Assembly: GCF_900177425.1 (NCBI RefSeq) | Contig: NZ_LT840184.1 | Coordinates: 2,232,238-2,296,237, forward strand | Length of the DNA: 64,000 nt | From: Paenibacillus uliginis N3/975 | GTDB taxonomy: Bacteria; Bacillota; Bacilli; Paenibacillales; Paenibacillaceae | Direction of reading: 5' to 3' | Part shown: piece after piece, positions 1 through 8,695 of the stretch | How positions within the stretch are numbered: the stretch's first letter is position 1 | Layout: the number at the start of each line of letters is the position of its first letter | Notes under the pieces: model-generated | Databases searched by the model: none | What the model was told of the DNA's origin: nothing | The model's input: the letters and a program-made list of their open reading frames with translations, nothing else | Translations under genes and position numbers: made by a program

Positions 1-788
1 TTAATGTACCGGTCTTCAGGCTCACCGCAATGATGGCATTTACCTACAATAACATCTTCATCCGTATGATTGATCGGCACGGATATACGCTCGTCAAATA
101 CATAACATTTACCGTCAAAGAGACGACCTTGAATTTCAGGATCTTTACCGTAGGTTACGATACCGCCGTCCAGCTGAGCGACGTCTTGGAAACCTTCCTT
201 CAACATGAACCCGGTAAGCTTCTCACAACGGATACCGCCGGTGCAGTAAGTAAGAATTGTCTTGTCTTTATACTGACTCATATTTTCACGAATCCACTCA
301 GGGAACTCACGGAACGATTCAACATCCGGACGGATCGCGTTTCTAAAATGACCGATATCATATTCGTAGTCCGTGCGGCCGTCGAGAACAATGACATCGT
401 CCTGCTGAAGCTGCTCGAAAAATTGTTGTGGGGAGAGGCGTTTACCGCTAATCACATTCGGATCTAATTCATCATCCACTCGGAATGTAACGAGTTCTTT
501 CCGGTGTCGGACGAACATTTTGCGGAATGCATGTCCCTCAGAAGGATCAGCCTTGAATACCATATCAGCAAACAGCGGATTGGATTTCATGTCCCGCATA
601 TACTGTTCCGTCTGTTCAACCGTACCGGATACCGTACCATTAATGCCTTCAGAAGAGACAAGAATACGGCCTTTGAGTCCGAGATCCTTGCAGTACTGCA
701 AATGCTCGCTCTTAAAGGCTTCGGGATCCGAGATATAGACGAATTTATAATATAATAAAATTTGATAGGACTGTTGTTGTTCAGTCAT
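1..788 (-). CDS. trhO: tRNA uridine(34) hydroxylase, rhodanese family (3' end cut off by window edge)
   Basis: About 262 residues are visible, starting MTEQQQSYQILLYYKFVYIS. The N-terminal acylphosphatase-like part (with RILVSSEGINGTVSG) is followed by a rhodanese domain with the active-site loop YCTGGIRCEK; the catalytic Cys is residue 182 and a second Cys is at 188. Near the cut end is GKCHHCGEP, a CxxC typical of the family's C-terminal extension. TrhO (YceA/YbfQ family) makes 5-hydroxyuridine at the wobble position of tRNAs in the cytoplasm. The start at 788 has AGGTGATC upstream and a clear promoter behind it. The stop codon lies outside the window. Confidence 0.93.
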   Translation of the reverse strand, partial: MTEQQQSYQILLYYKFVYISDPEAFKSEHLQYCKDLGLKGRILVSSEGINGTVSGTVEQTEQYMRDMKSNPLFADMVFKADPSEGHAFRKMFVRHRKELVTFRVDDELDPNVISGKRLSPQQFFEQLQQDDVIVLDGRTDYEYDIGHFRNAIRPDVESFREFPEWIRENMSQYKDKTILTYCTGGIRCEKLTGFMLKEGFQDVAQLDGGIVTYGKDPEIQGRLFDGKCYVFDERISVPINHTDEDVIVGKCHHCGEPEDRYI

Positions 789-837
789 GAATGATCACCT
801 GTTCTTTTTGGGATTTCGGTTAAAGCATACTTATAAA

Positions 838-866
838 ATTGTAGTGAATTCTTGTCATTTAGTCAA
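838..866 (-). promoter_or_regulatory. SigA-type promoter of trhO
   Basis: On the minus strand TTGACT and TACAAT are separated by 17 bases, about 50 bases upstream of the trhO start. Near-consensus vegetative promoter. Confidence 0.75.
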
Positions 867-936
867 CTTTAATGTATAGAAAGTTTGGCAGTATTTATGC
901 AGACATTAAAGGTAATAATATTTCGTCGCAAGGGGG

Positions 937-965
937 TTGGAAGAGCACGGAATAGCGTATATGAT
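937..965 (+). promoter_or_regulatory. SigA-type promoter for the GDSL esterase
   Basis: TTGGAA, 17 bases, TATGAT, about 90 bases upstream of the esterase start at 1054. Confidence 0.55.
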
Positions 966-1053
966 AAGTTTATGGACTCCCAATGTTACAAGTGAACATT
1001 AAATAGGCTAACGTTTCGAGTCGAATTTTTCGTTTCTTGAGGAGTGTGCATCA

Positions 1054-1692
1054 ATGCTACATAAGGAAGAAGAAAAGGTACTATTGTTCCAGGGAGACAG
1101 CATTACCGATTGCGGCAGGAATTACGGTGATCCCGGAAGTCTTGGAAGCGGTTATGCATTAATGGTTGCAGGTAAGCTTGGCTTGAAGTACCCGGAAAAA
1201 AGAATGCGCTTTCTTAATCGTGGGATCAGCGGCAATCGTGTTGTTGATTTAAGGTCTCGCTGGGATGAAGATAGTATTAATCTGAACCCTTCGTGGGTAT
1301 CGATTTTGGTAGGTATTAATGAAGTGGGGTGGAGATACCACCGTGGAGAACCCACTTCAACACAAGCTTACTATGAAGGATACAGAGAGCTTTTGGTCCA
1401 AACCCGTGAAAAAACCGGTGCAAAAATCATTCTGATGGAGCCTTTCCTGCTTCCTGTCACCGAAGAGAAGAAGCATTGGCGCGAAGATTTGGATCCAAAG
1501 ATTCAAGCGGTGCGTGAATTGGCCCGTGAGTTTAATACACTATATGTACCATTAGACGGGTTGTTCGCAGCAGCAAGTGCACAGCATGATATGACGTATT
1601 ATGCCCCGGATGGAGTCCATCCTACACCGGCCGGGCACGCTTTAATGGCAGATGGGTGGCTCGCAGCACTTAAAGGTAAATCATTTTTATAA
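1054..1692 (+). CDS. GDSL/SGNH-family esterase or lipase
   Basis: 212 residues without a signal peptide, so probably cytoplasmic. The SGNH blocks are in order: block I FQGDSITDCG (nucleophile Ser near residue 16), block II Gly in NRGISGNRV, block III Asn in VGINEVG, and block V DGVHPTPAGH with the catalytic Asp/His near residues 188-191. This is the usual size of the single-domain family that removes acyl or acetyl groups from sugars and esters; the substrate cannot be read from sequence. It has its own promoter and a terminator directly after it, so it is likely monocistronic. GAGGAGTG precedes the ATG. Confidence 0.9.
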   Translation: MLHKEEEKVLLFQGDSITDCGRNYGDPGSLGSGYALMVAGKLGLKYPEKRMRFLNRGISGNRVVDLRSRWDEDSINLNPSWVSILVGINEVGWRYHRGEPTSTQAYYEGYRELLVQTREKTGAKIILMEPFLLPVTEEKKHWREDLDPKIQAVRELAREFNTLYVPLDGLFAAASAQHDMTYYAPDGVHPTPAGHALMADGWLAALKGKSFL

Positions 1693-1724
1693 ACCGATTA
1701 TATTATAATCTTTAATGGTGAGAG

Positions 1725-1754
1725 AACATCTTCAGCAGAGCTGGGGATGTTTTT
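1725..1754 (+). terminator. Intrinsic terminator after the GDSL esterase
   Basis: AACATC and CAGC pair with GCTG and GATGTT, followed by a run of T. Confidence 0.8.
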
Positions 1755-1777
1755 CCTTATTTAATCAAAAATCACAA

Positions 1778-1805
1778 TTGACGTAACCTGCAACCTGCAT
1801 ATAAA
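1778..1805 (+). promoter_or_regulatory. Candidate promoter of the ABC-importer operon
   Basis: TTGACG, 16 bases, TATAAA. This leaves a leader of roughly 120 bases before the first gene, and the palindrome at 1854-1869 lies within it. Confidence 0.5.
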
Positions 1806-1853
1806 ATATGCATAATAAACCGTTGTTCAAAACTATATTTTTTTGCTTTAATA

Positions 1854-1869
1854 CTTTTATCGATAAAAG
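1854..1869. promoter_or_regulatory. Perfect 16-bp palindrome, candidate operator
   Basis: CTTTTATCGATAAAAG reads the same on both strands. It sits between the putative promoter and the first ABC-importer gene, and CGATAAAG recurs at about 1910. The right half runs into AAAAGCGTTTCA, one base away from a cre-like half. No regulator is encoded next to it. Confidence 0.4.
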
Positions 1870-1934
1870 CGTTTCAGCGGTGTCGCTTTGTGTCGATCAT
1901 CAAATGTCTCGATAAAGAGAGGGGTTAATTTCCA

Positions 1935-2969
1935 TTGAAGAAAAAAATGTGGTTATCGTTGACATTGTCCGCGCTATTGCTGACAGCTGCCGGTTGCGGA
2001 AGCAAGCCGGATGCAGGTACTCCATCAACCGGCTCCGGTGGCGACACAGAGAAGAAGCAGTTTAAAATTGCGATTTCGCAATATGTTGAGCATCCATCGC
2101 TCGATGCTACTCGCGAAGGAATTATGGCAGCGCTTAAAGACGGAGGAATTTCCGAGCCTGACACCTTGAAATTGGACTATAACAATGCTCAAAACGATTC
2201 CACCAATAACCTTTCAATCGGGCAAAAGCTGAAGGATTCCAAGAATGACCTGATCATCGCGATTGCTACACCTTCGGCTCAGGTAATTACAGATAAAGTG
2301 AAGGAAACTCCCGTTTTATTTGCGGCGGTAACGGATCCGCTTGACGCCAAGCTGGTGAGTGATCTGGAAAAGCCGGGCGGCAACGTCTCCGGAGCATCGG
2401 ATACGAATCCTGATGCTACGAAACAGCTTATGAAATTTATCAGCACTCATTTTTCTAACGTGAAGAAGGTCGGTCTCATTATAAATGAAGGAGAACCGAA
2501 CGCTGTGGTTATGTCCAAGACAGCTGAAGAAGCTTTGAAGGAACATGGCATCGAGTTGGTCAAGGCTGCTGTAACGAATACCTCGGAAGTAAAACAAGCT
2601 GCGGAGTCGCTTGTTGGCAAGGTGGATGCTTTTTATATAACTCTCGATAATAACGTTGTAAGCGGCGCAGACACGATTATCCAAACGGCTAAAGCCAACA
2701 AGATTCCGTTCTTCGCAAGTGATCGGGACACGGTCGAGAAGGGGGCTTTCGCCACAGTAGGATTCAAATATTATGACCATGGATATCAAGTAGGTCAAAT
2801 GGCTGTAGAAATACTGAAGAATGGAAAGAAACCGGCGGATATGAAGATTACGATCCCGGATAAATTGGATTTGATTCTGAATGCCAAGGCAGCAGCTGAT
2901 TACGGAATTGAAGTAACAGACGCCATGAAGCAGGAAGTCAAAGACCCGGATAATAACATCATTCAGTAG
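1935..2969 (+). CDS. ABC importer substrate-binding lipoprotein (TrpX / DUF534 type)
   Basis: 344 residues from a TTG start with AGAGAGGGG upstream. The N-terminus is a lipoprotein signal: KKK, a hydrophobic stretch, then the lipobox LTAAGC with the lipidated Cys near residue 21. The body matches the ABC_sub_bind (COG2984) type I binding fold, with FKIAISQYVEHPSLD at the mature N-terminus and the ligand-contact-like stretch FAAVTDPLDAKLV. In streptococci related TrpXYZ systems take up tryptophan or its precursors; here the ligand is unknown. It is the first gene of a three-gene operon with a permease and an ATPase, and a stem-loop in the gap after it could limit expression of the downstream genes. 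Confidence 0.9.
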   Translation: MKKKMWLSLTLSALLLTAAGCGSKPDAGTPSTGSGGDTEKKQFKIAISQYVEHPSLDATREGIMAALKDGGISEPDTLKLDYNNAQNDSTNNLSIGQKLKDSKNDLIIAIATPSAQVITDKVKETPVLFAAVTDPLDAKLVSDLEKPGGNVSGASDTNPDATKQLMKFISTHFSNVKKVGLIINEGEPNAVVMSKTAEEALKEHGIELVKAAVTNTSEVKQAAESLVGKVDAFYITLDNNVVSGADTIIQTAKANKIPFFASDRDTVEKGAFATVGFKYYDHGYQVGQMAVEILKNGKKPADMKITIPDKLDLILNAKAAADYGIEVTDAMKQEVKDPDNNIIQ

Positions 2970-2973
2970 CAGT

Positions 2974-3001
2974 AAGGCGCGGACATGACTGCCCGCGCCT
3001 T
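2974..3001 (+). other. Intercistronic stem-loop between binding protein and permease
   Basis: AAGGCGCGG pairs perfectly with CCGCGCCTT in the 57-base gap. Only a poor T-run follows (TGCTT), so it looks more like an mRNA-stabilising or partial-termination hairpin that favours the binding protein over the permease and ATPase. Confidence 0.6.
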
Positions 3002-3026
3002 GCTTAATCATATAGGAGGGCATGAC

Positions 3027-3944
3027 ATGATTGAATTCCTGAGTAAATTGGATGGTCCCATCGAATTAGGTCTGTTATACGCTCTTATGGCACTTGGCGT
3101 GTATATAACATTTAGAATTTTGGATTTCCCTGATTTGACCGTTGATGGCAGCTTTACGATGGGCGGCGCTATTGCTGCAATCCTGATCACAAACGGAGTT
3201 TCTCCTTGGCTCGCAACATTAGGCGCTTTCACCGGAGGGATGCTTGCAGGTGCTTGTACCGGCCTACTGCATACAAAAGGGAAAATCAATGGACTATTGT
3301 CCGGCATTATTATGATGATTGCTCTCTATTCTATTAACATGAGGATTTTGGACAAGCCCAATGTATCTCTAAGTGGAGAAAATACAATATTTTCGACACT
3401 TGACCCGATCTTACTTATGGCTGTTATTGTGATTGTTGGTAAACTGCTGCTGGATGCATTTTTCCGTACTGATCTCGGTTTATCCTTGCGGGCGACGGGT
3501 GACAACAAGCGGATGATCCGAAGCTTTGGGGTGAATACAGATACGACAACGATGTTGGGTTTAAGTCTTTCTAATGGGCTTGTTGCCTTGTCCGGTGCAG
3601 CGGTTGCGCAGCAGTCGAGCTTTGCAGATATCGGCGCAGGGATCGGAATGATTGTTATTGGTCTGGCTTCCGTCATTATCGGAGAAGCAATCTTGGGTAC
3701 AGGTTCTGTATTCCGTACAACAGCAGCGGTTATTATGGGCTCCATTATTTATCGTATTGTGGTATCCGCCGCTTACGAAATTGAATGGCTGGAAGCTTCT
3801 GATCTCAAGTTAATCACTGCGGTCATTGTCATTATTGCTCTGGTCGTTCCGACAATCCGCAGATCCATGAAACAGCGGTCTCATGCACGCAAGCGCTCCG
3901 CACAGCTACTAGCTCAAGGCAAGACAAAGGGAGGTGCGCTCTGA
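3027..3944 (+). CDS. ABC importer permease (TrpY type, COG4120)
   Basis: 305 residues, almost entirely hydrophobic with roughly eight to nine membrane spans. MIEFLSKLDGPIELGLLYAL leads into FRILDFPDLTVDGSF, a stretch typical of branched-chain-like inner-membrane permeases of this DUF534-linked family. I chose the ATG at 3027 because AGGAGGG lies 6 bases upstream. An in-frame ATG at 2985 falls inside the intercistronic hairpin. The tail is basic (RRSMKQRSHARKRS). Its stop overlaps the ATPase start by one base (TGATG), which implies translational coupling. Confidence 0.9.
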   Translation: MIEFLSKLDGPIELGLLYALMALGVYITFRILDFPDLTVDGSFTMGGAIAAILITNGVSPWLATLGAFTGGMLAGACTGLLHTKGKINGLLSGIIMMIALYSINMRILDKPNVSLSGENTIFSTLDPILLMAVIVIVGKLLLDAFFRTDLGLSLRATGDNKRMIRSFGVNTDTTTMLGLSLSNGLVALSGAAVAQQSSFADIGAGIGMIVIGLASVIIGEAILGTGSVFRTTAAVIMGSIIYRIVVSAAYEIEWLEASDLKLITAVIVIIALVVPTIRRSMKQRSHARKRSAQLLAQGKTKGGAL

Positions 3945-4738
3945 TGTTGCAATTGAATAATGTGTCCAAGCTGTTCAATCCGGGTACGGTGGATGAAAAA
4001 ATTGCTCTCATGGGCATTCACCTTCATTTAAATCCCGGGGATTTCGTAACCGTCATTGGGAGTAATGGTGCAGGAAAATCTACATTGATGAATATTATTT
4101 CCGGAGTGATGAAGCCTGACGCAGGCGATGTGAGCATTGATGGGAATTCGATCGGTCACCTGCCGGAATTCCGGCGCAGCCGATGGATTGGTCGTGTATT
4201 CCAGGATCCAATGGCTGGTACAGCACCACATATGACTATTGAAGAGAATCTAGCAATGGCCTACCGCCGCGGACAATCTCGTGGATTAAGAATAGGAGTG
4301 ACTATAGCCAAGCGAAAAATGTTCCGTGAGCAGCTGATGCGACTCGGCATCGGCTTGGAAAACCGTTTGAGAGCAAAGGTCGGCATGCTGTCCGGCGGTG
4401 AGCGTCAGGCATTAAGCCTGCTCATGGCGACTTTCACTGAGCCGCAAATTTTGCTGCTGGATGAGCATACCGCTGCGCTTGATCCTGCTCGCGCGGAGCT
4501 GATAACCCGGTTAACTGATGACATTGTTCGCGAACTCAAGCTGACAACGCTTATGGTAACGCACAATATGGAGCAGGCGATACGTCTTGGAAATCGTCTG
4601 ATTATGATGGACAAGGGGCGGATAATCCTCGACGTGAACGAGGAGCGCAAACAGCACTTGACAGTAGAACAACTGTTAGGTGAGTTTGAGCAGATCAGCG
4701 GACATAAGTTGTCTGATGACCGTCTTATGCTTGGTTAA
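3944..4738 (+). CDS. ABC importer ATP-binding protein (TrpZ type, COG1101)
   Basis: 264 residues with every ABC motif: Walker A GSNGAGKST near residue 40, Q-loop VFQDP, signature LSGGERQAL, Walker B LLLDEHTA and switch His in VTHNMEQA. It energises the importer encoded by the two upstream genes at the inner face of the membrane. HTAALDP in the D-loop is typical of this subfamily. A strong terminator 55 bases downstream closes the operon. Confidence 0.93.
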   Translation: MLQLNNVSKLFNPGTVDEKIALMGIHLHLNPGDFVTVIGSNGAGKSTLMNIISGVMKPDAGDVSIDGNSIGHLPEFRRSRWIGRVFQDPMAGTAPHMTIEENLAMAYRRGQSRGLRIGVTIAKRKMFREQLMRLGIGLENRLRAKVGMLSGGERQALSLLMATFTEPQILLLDEHTAALDPARAELITRLTDDIVRELKLTTLMVTHNMEQAIRLGNRLIMMDKGRIILDVNEERKQHLTVEQLLGEFEQISGHKLSDDRLMLG

Positions 4739-4792
4739 CTCGGACCGTATTCTGAGTCTGCGATAAACCAAGCAATAACAGCATTAACGGAG

Positions 4793-4818
4793 AACCGCAT
4801 CGAAAAGATGCGGTTTTT
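4793..4818 (+). terminator. Terminator of the ABC-importer operon
   Basis: AACCGCATC, loop GAAAA-like, GATGCGG and five T. Confidence 0.88.
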
Positions 4819-4902
4819 CCTCTTGGCAAGGTGTTTGCTGTAAAGCTTACAATTGTGATAAGTTTATTTCTACATATTTATTTAGAGTGAGGAGTTTGTA
4901 TC

Positions 4903-6126
4903 ATGGCATCAAGTTATACATCCATAGATCCTGACCAACAACAGGAGACCCGCAAGTGGCTTCTTTTTGTTGGAATTATTTTAGTTGCGGTTAATTTACG
5001 GGCAGGTATTACATCTGTAGGTCCGTTGATTGGAATTATTCGTGATGATACAGGTATATCCAATGCATTGGCAGGAATGCTTACGACACTTCCCCTGCTT
5101 GCATTTGCAATTCTGTCTCCGATTGCACCCGGATTAGCCAGAAGATTCGGGATTGAATCTGCACTTCTATTCAGTATGATGGTTTTGACCGTCGGCATCT
5201 GGGTACGCTCGATATCATCTCCATGGACTCTGATGCTGGGAACGGCACTCCTCGGCATGGCTATTGCGGTAGGCAATGTTCTACTTCCAAGTCTCATCAA
5301 GAGGGACTTCCCGCGCAGCATCGGTCTGATGACCGGAACCTATTCCATGTCGATGAACATGCTCGCAGCGATTGCCTCAGGAATAAGTATACCCCTGGCT
5401 TCACAGCCGAAACTGGGCTGGCAGGGATCGCTTGCGGTGTGGTCAGTATTGTCTGTGCTGGCAAGCGTCGTATGGATCATGCAACGCCGCGGACGAGCCT
5501 CCATAAGCAAAGTTAGTTCTGTATCCAAAGGCGGAAGTGTAATGAAGTCTAAGAAGGCTTGGCAGATCACATTATTTATGGGACTTCAATCTTTCACCTT
5601 CTATGTTAATATTTCCTGGCTGCCTGAAATACTGCACAGTCAGGGATTGGATTACACTGCTGCGGGATGGATGCTTTCTATTCTGCAATTCGTTAGCTTA
5701 CCGTTTTCCTTTATTATCCCTGTGCTTGCAGGGCGCAGACCCAATCAGCGTCTTCTGGTGTTGGTCTCTGCAGCATGTATGTTTGCAGGTTATGTGGGCC
5801 TGTTATCGGGCATACAATCCATGAACTTGCTGTGGGTGATTCTGATCGGCATTTCCGGCGGTGCGAACTTTAGCTTGTCGCTCATGTTCTTCACGCTTCG
5901 AACCCGGACGGCTCATGAAGCAGCGGCCTTATCCGGTATGGCCCAGTCTTTAGGTTACCTGCTTGCAGCCGTAGGTCCAATGCTGATCGGCTACATGCAT
6001 GATTTTACACACGGCTGGAGTGTTCCGTTGATGATCTTGACGGGAGTAGTCATAATTATGTTTATATTCGGTTTCGGTGCGGCAAAACCGGGATATATTT
6101 CTGCCACGACGGAGAAATCGGAATAA
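4903..6126 (+). CDS. MFS transporter, CynX/NimT (COG2807) family
   Basis: 407 residues, about twelve membrane spans. The first span region contains NLRAGITSVGPLIG and LAGMLTTLPLLAFA, hallmarks of the CynX/NimT cyanate and 2-nitroimidazole transporter family (B. subtilis YycB-like). Usual family length. It has its own ribosome site (GTGAGGAG) and a terminator after it, so it stands alone. The substrate cannot be deduced; relatives export small anions or heterocycles. Confidence 0.88.
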   Translation: MASSYTSIDPDQQQETRKWLLFVGIILVAVNLRAGITSVGPLIGIIRDDTGISNALAGMLTTLPLLAFAILSPIAPGLARRFGIESALLFSMMVLTVGIWVRSISSPWTLMLGTALLGMAIAVGNVLLPSLIKRDFPRSIGLMTGTYSMSMNMLAAIASGISIPLASQPKLGWQGSLAVWSVLSVLASVVWIMQRRGRASISKVSSVSKGGSVMKSKKAWQITLFMGLQSFTFYVNISWLPEILHSQGLDYTAAGWMLSILQFVSLPFSFIIPVLAGRRPNQRLLVLVSAACMFAGYVGLLSGIQSMNLLWVILIGISGGANFSLSLMFFTLRTRTAHEAAALSGMAQSLGYLLAAVGPMLIGYMHDFTHGWSVPLMILTGVVIIMFIFGFGAAKPGYISATTEKSE

Positions 6127-6163
6127 ATAGCTTATAGAAGATCAAGTACAATTTACGGTTAGC

Positions 6164-6203
6164 AAAGAGGGCAGTCCACTATGAGGTGACTGCTCTCTTT
6201 TTT
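6164..6203 (+). terminator. Terminator after the MFS gene
   Basis: AAAGAGGGCAGTC pairs with GACTGCTCTCTTT, then T-rich. Confidence 0.85.
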
Positions 6204-6284
6204 TACATATAGTTAACACAAACCTGTATCTTATGTTCAGTATTTATTATATTGTGGTTCAAGAAACGGTACAGGAGGGATGAA

Positions 6285-7499
6285 ATGTTCTCAAATCAAC
6301 CAGAAGAGCTAGAATCGAATTTCTCTAATCCGAGCCAGAGACGCGAATTATGGAGTGTCTGGTGGACCTCATTAAAGCTAGGGATGACCTCATTTGGGGG
6401 GCCTATTGCGCACTTGGGGTATTTTCACGAAGTCTATGTAACACGTAAAAAATGGATTGATGATAAATCGTTCGCCGATCTCGTCGCATTATGTCAGTTT
6501 CTTCCCGGTCCGGCCAGCAGTCAGGTTGGAATCGGCATTGGTGCCATACGGGCAGGCATTTGGGGTGCAATTATTGCTTGGGTTGGATTCACTTTACCAT
6601 CAGTGCTGGTACTCATTGCCTTTGCCTATATGATACATACCCTGGATACCAGTGTGTTTGGCTGGCTTCATGGATTGAAGCTTGTCGCGGTTGCAGTTGT
6701 GGCTCATGCCGTTGCAGGTATGGGCAGCAAACTAGCTGCCGGTCAGCTCAAGGCAAGCATTGCATTTGGTGCGATGGCATCTGTACTGCTCTGGCAGACT
6801 CCTTGGATACAGGTCGCGGTCATTGGAGCCGCGGGGATAGTTGGACTAATTCTATTCAAGCAGGAGGAGCCGGTATCCGGTTTGCTCAAGTCTTTTCGAA
6901 TTGGACACAAGACGGGTATTCTCTGCCTGGCTTTGTTTGTCATTTTGCTAGTAGCGCTTCCAATTGCACGTCTGATAAGCGGGAACGAGTGGATTGCCAT
7001 CGTCGATAGTTTCTACCGTACCGGATCTCTTGTATTTGGCGGTGGACATGTCGTCCTACCACTATTGGAGACAGAGATGATGCTTAACGGTTGGATGAGT
7101 AAAGAGGATTTTATAGCGGGATATGGGGCAACCCAGGCTGTACCTGGCCCATTGTTTACGTTTGCTGCTTATTTGGGAGCCCTCATACACGGAATACCAG
7201 GTGCTGTTGTGGCTGTGCTGGCGGTTTTTCTTCCAGGATTCCTGTTGGTCATAGGAGCTATGCCTTTCTGGAATCGGTTTAGACGAAACGTTAGATTGCA
7301 AGGAGTTATGTTAGGAATGAATGCGGCAGTGGTAGGTATTTTATTCGCTGCGCTGTACGATCCTATTTGGAAATCATCGATTACCTCTCCATTCGAGTTT
7401 ATCATTGCTGCAGGCTTATTCGTTATGTTGATGTTCTGGAAATCACCACCCTGGGTTGTCGTTGTTGTTGGAGCAGCGGTTGGACAATTGTTGCTGTAG
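6285..7499 (+). CDS. chrA: Chromate transporter, ChrA family
   Basis: 404 residues with the duplicated chromate-ion-transporter layout of long-chain ChrA. The N-half has LGMTSFGGPIAHLGYF and LCQFLPGPASSQVG; the C-half has the parallel motif GSLVFGGGHVVLPLLE and ATQAVPGPLFTFAAYLG. About ten membrane spans. Known ChrA proteins export chromate driven by the proton gradient, and in soil Firmicutes the gene is often found without a dedicated regulator, as here. The ATG at 6285 is preferred because AGGAGG lies 6 bases upstream; a TTG at 6252 precedes the ribosome site. A 39-bp repeat starts 6 bases after its stop. Confidence 0.92.
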   Translation: MFSNQPEELESNFSNPSQRRELWSVWWTSLKLGMTSFGGPIAHLGYFHEVYVTRKKWIDDKSFADLVALCQFLPGPASSQVGIGIGAIRAGIWGAIIAWVGFTLPSVLVLIAFAYMIHTLDTSVFGWLHGLKLVAVAVVAHAVAGMGSKLAAGQLKASIAFGAMASVLLWQTPWIQVAVIGAAGIVGLILFKQEEPVSGLLKSFRIGHKTGILCLALFVILLVALPIARLISGNEWIAIVDSFYRTGSLVFGGGHVVLPLLETEMMLNGWMSKEDFIAGYGATQAVPGPLFTFAAYLGALIHGIPGAVVAVLAVFLPGFLLVIGAMPFWNRFRRNVRLQGVMLGMNAAVVGILFAALYDPIWKSSITSPFEFIIAAGLFVMLMFWKSPPWVVVVVGAAVGQLLL

Positions 7500-7505
7500 G
7501 AAACT

Positions 7506-7544
7506 ACCGCTAAATACGTCTGTCTTCTATGAGGTACGTCGATA
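7506..7544 (+). repeat. Copy A of a 39-40 bp dispersed repeat located just after a stop codon
   Basis: Begins ACCGCTAAATACG and ends TACGTCGATA. It matches the segment at 44551-44590 at about 35 of 39 positions with one gap. Both copies begin 5-6 bases after a stop codon. This copy has acquired an ACGTCT/AGACGT stem and a T-run, and so doubles as the chrA terminator. Confidence 0.6.
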
Positions 7545-7553
7545 GACGTTTTT
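7516..7553 (+). terminator. Probable terminator after chrA (overlaps repeat copy A)
   Basis: ACGTCT pairs with AGACGT across a 22-base loop, followed by five T. Confidence 0.5.
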
Positions 7554-7606
7554 ATAAGGACATGAAATTATGGAAAGAATAGTCGGAGGGGTAAAGAATG
7601 ATCTTG

Positions 7607-7633
7607 TTTTGAAAAACAGAATGATTTTCAAAA
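7607..7633. promoter_or_regulatory. Inverted repeat upstream of the flavoprotein gene
   Basis: TTTTGAAAA and TTTTCAAAA separated by 9 bases, ending just before the AAGGAAG ribosome site. Candidate operator. Confidence 0.35.
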
Positions 7634-7648
7634 AGGAAGTGTTTTTGC

Positions 7649-8566
7649 ATGAATGATTGTATTATTGTCGGCGGAGGGATCGCCGGTTTACAGGCTGCCA
7701 TTCAATTAGGTCGCTATAGTGCCCACGATATTCTAGTGATAGACAACGGAAGTGGGCGGTCGACATTATGCCGGAATTATCACAATATATTGGGCTGGCC
7801 TGAAGGGATTTCGGGAAAAGAGCTTCGTTCTCTTGGGAGGCAGCAGGCTGAGTCTGTAGGAGTACAATTCGCAAATGACACGGTGAAGAAGGCAGAGGCG
7901 AAGAACAGCTCATTTTTGCTTACTGGCGAGAGCGGTAAAGAATACAACGCGAAGACGATCTTGCTTGCCACTGGACTGACAGATCGCTTTCCAAATATTC
8001 CGGGGCTTGTGCCAACGCTGGGCTGTACGGTATACGTATGTCCGGATTGCGACGGTTACGAGGTCCAAAATCGCAAAACTGTCGTACTGGGAGCAGGTAA
8101 GTCCGGTGCAGACATGGCTCTTCTTCTACGTGACAGAACCGATGATTTAACGTATATCAACCACGAAAAAACAGCTGTTGATGATGACCTAATTGGGCAG
8201 TTAAAGAATAAAGGAATTGCGTATGTGGAGAAGACAATCACGAAGGTGGAATGCCAAGGGGATGGAATGATCCAAGGCGTGAAGCTGGAAGATGGGACAG
8301 TGATTTCGGCAGAACGGGGGTTTATCTCTTTTGGCGGAAACAAGGTTCATTCCGAACTAGCAGCGCAGCTCGGAGCGGAGCTTGAGCATAACAAACATGT
8401 AAAGGCTGATCCAAGATCCAAGATGACCAACGTAACGAATGTATGGATCGCAGGCGATCTTGGTGTTCACGCTGAACAGACAACTGTAGCGATGGGTGAT
8501 GGGGCGACTGCTGCGATATGGATTCACAAAGCGTTAAAGGAAATGGACGATGCCGCTAAGACTTAA
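7649..8566 (+). CDS. Thioredoxin-reductase-like NAD(P)/FAD oxidoreductase
   Basis: 305 residues. The N-terminal Rossmann motif IIVGGGIAGLQAA binds FAD, and VVLGAGKSGADMA near residue 145 binds NAD(P)H. The redox pair is CPDC (VYVCPDCDGYEV) near residue 132, in place of the CATC or CAVC of true thioredoxin reductases. The C-terminal FAD motif is VWIAGDLGVH. The partner is unknown: it could reduce a thioredoxin-like protein or a low-molecular-weight disulfide. No thioredoxin or peroxidase gene adjoins it. It is single, with a strong terminator downstream. Confidence 0.88.
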   Translation: MNDCIIVGGGIAGLQAAIQLGRYSAHDILVIDNGSGRSTLCRNYHNILGWPEGISGKELRSLGRQQAESVGVQFANDTVKKAEAKNSSFLLTGESGKEYNAKTILLATGLTDRFPNIPGLVPTLGCTVYVCPDCDGYEVQNRKTVVLGAGKSGADMALLLRDRTDDLTYINHEKTAVDDDLIGQLKNKGIAYVEKTITKVECQGDGMIQGVKLEDGTVISAERGFISFGGNKVHSELAAQLGAELEHNKHVKADPRSKMTNVTNVWIAGDLGVHAEQTTVAMGDGATAAIWIHKALKEMDDAAKT

Positions 8567-8623
8567 AGTTTTTTAGATTCAAGATAGACAAATTGAAGCG
8601 TTTAAGTAATAATATGGACATAT

Positions 8624-8671
8624 AAACCCACCAAGTTTCATCACCTTGCAGATGATACTTGGTGGGTTTTT
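8624..8671. terminator. Bidirectional terminator between convergent genes
   Basis: AAACCCACCAAGT pairs with ACTTGGTGGGTTT, T-rich on both strands. It serves the flavoprotein (+) and the small gene at 8696 (-). Confidence 0.88.
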
Positions 8672-8695
8672 AACGTTCTTACCACACGCATTCAT

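Noticed and set aside
7570..7656. 28-codon ORF overlapping the flavoprotein start
   Set aside because: Weak ribosome site, and it covers an inverted repeat that looks regulatory; no support beyond an open frame.
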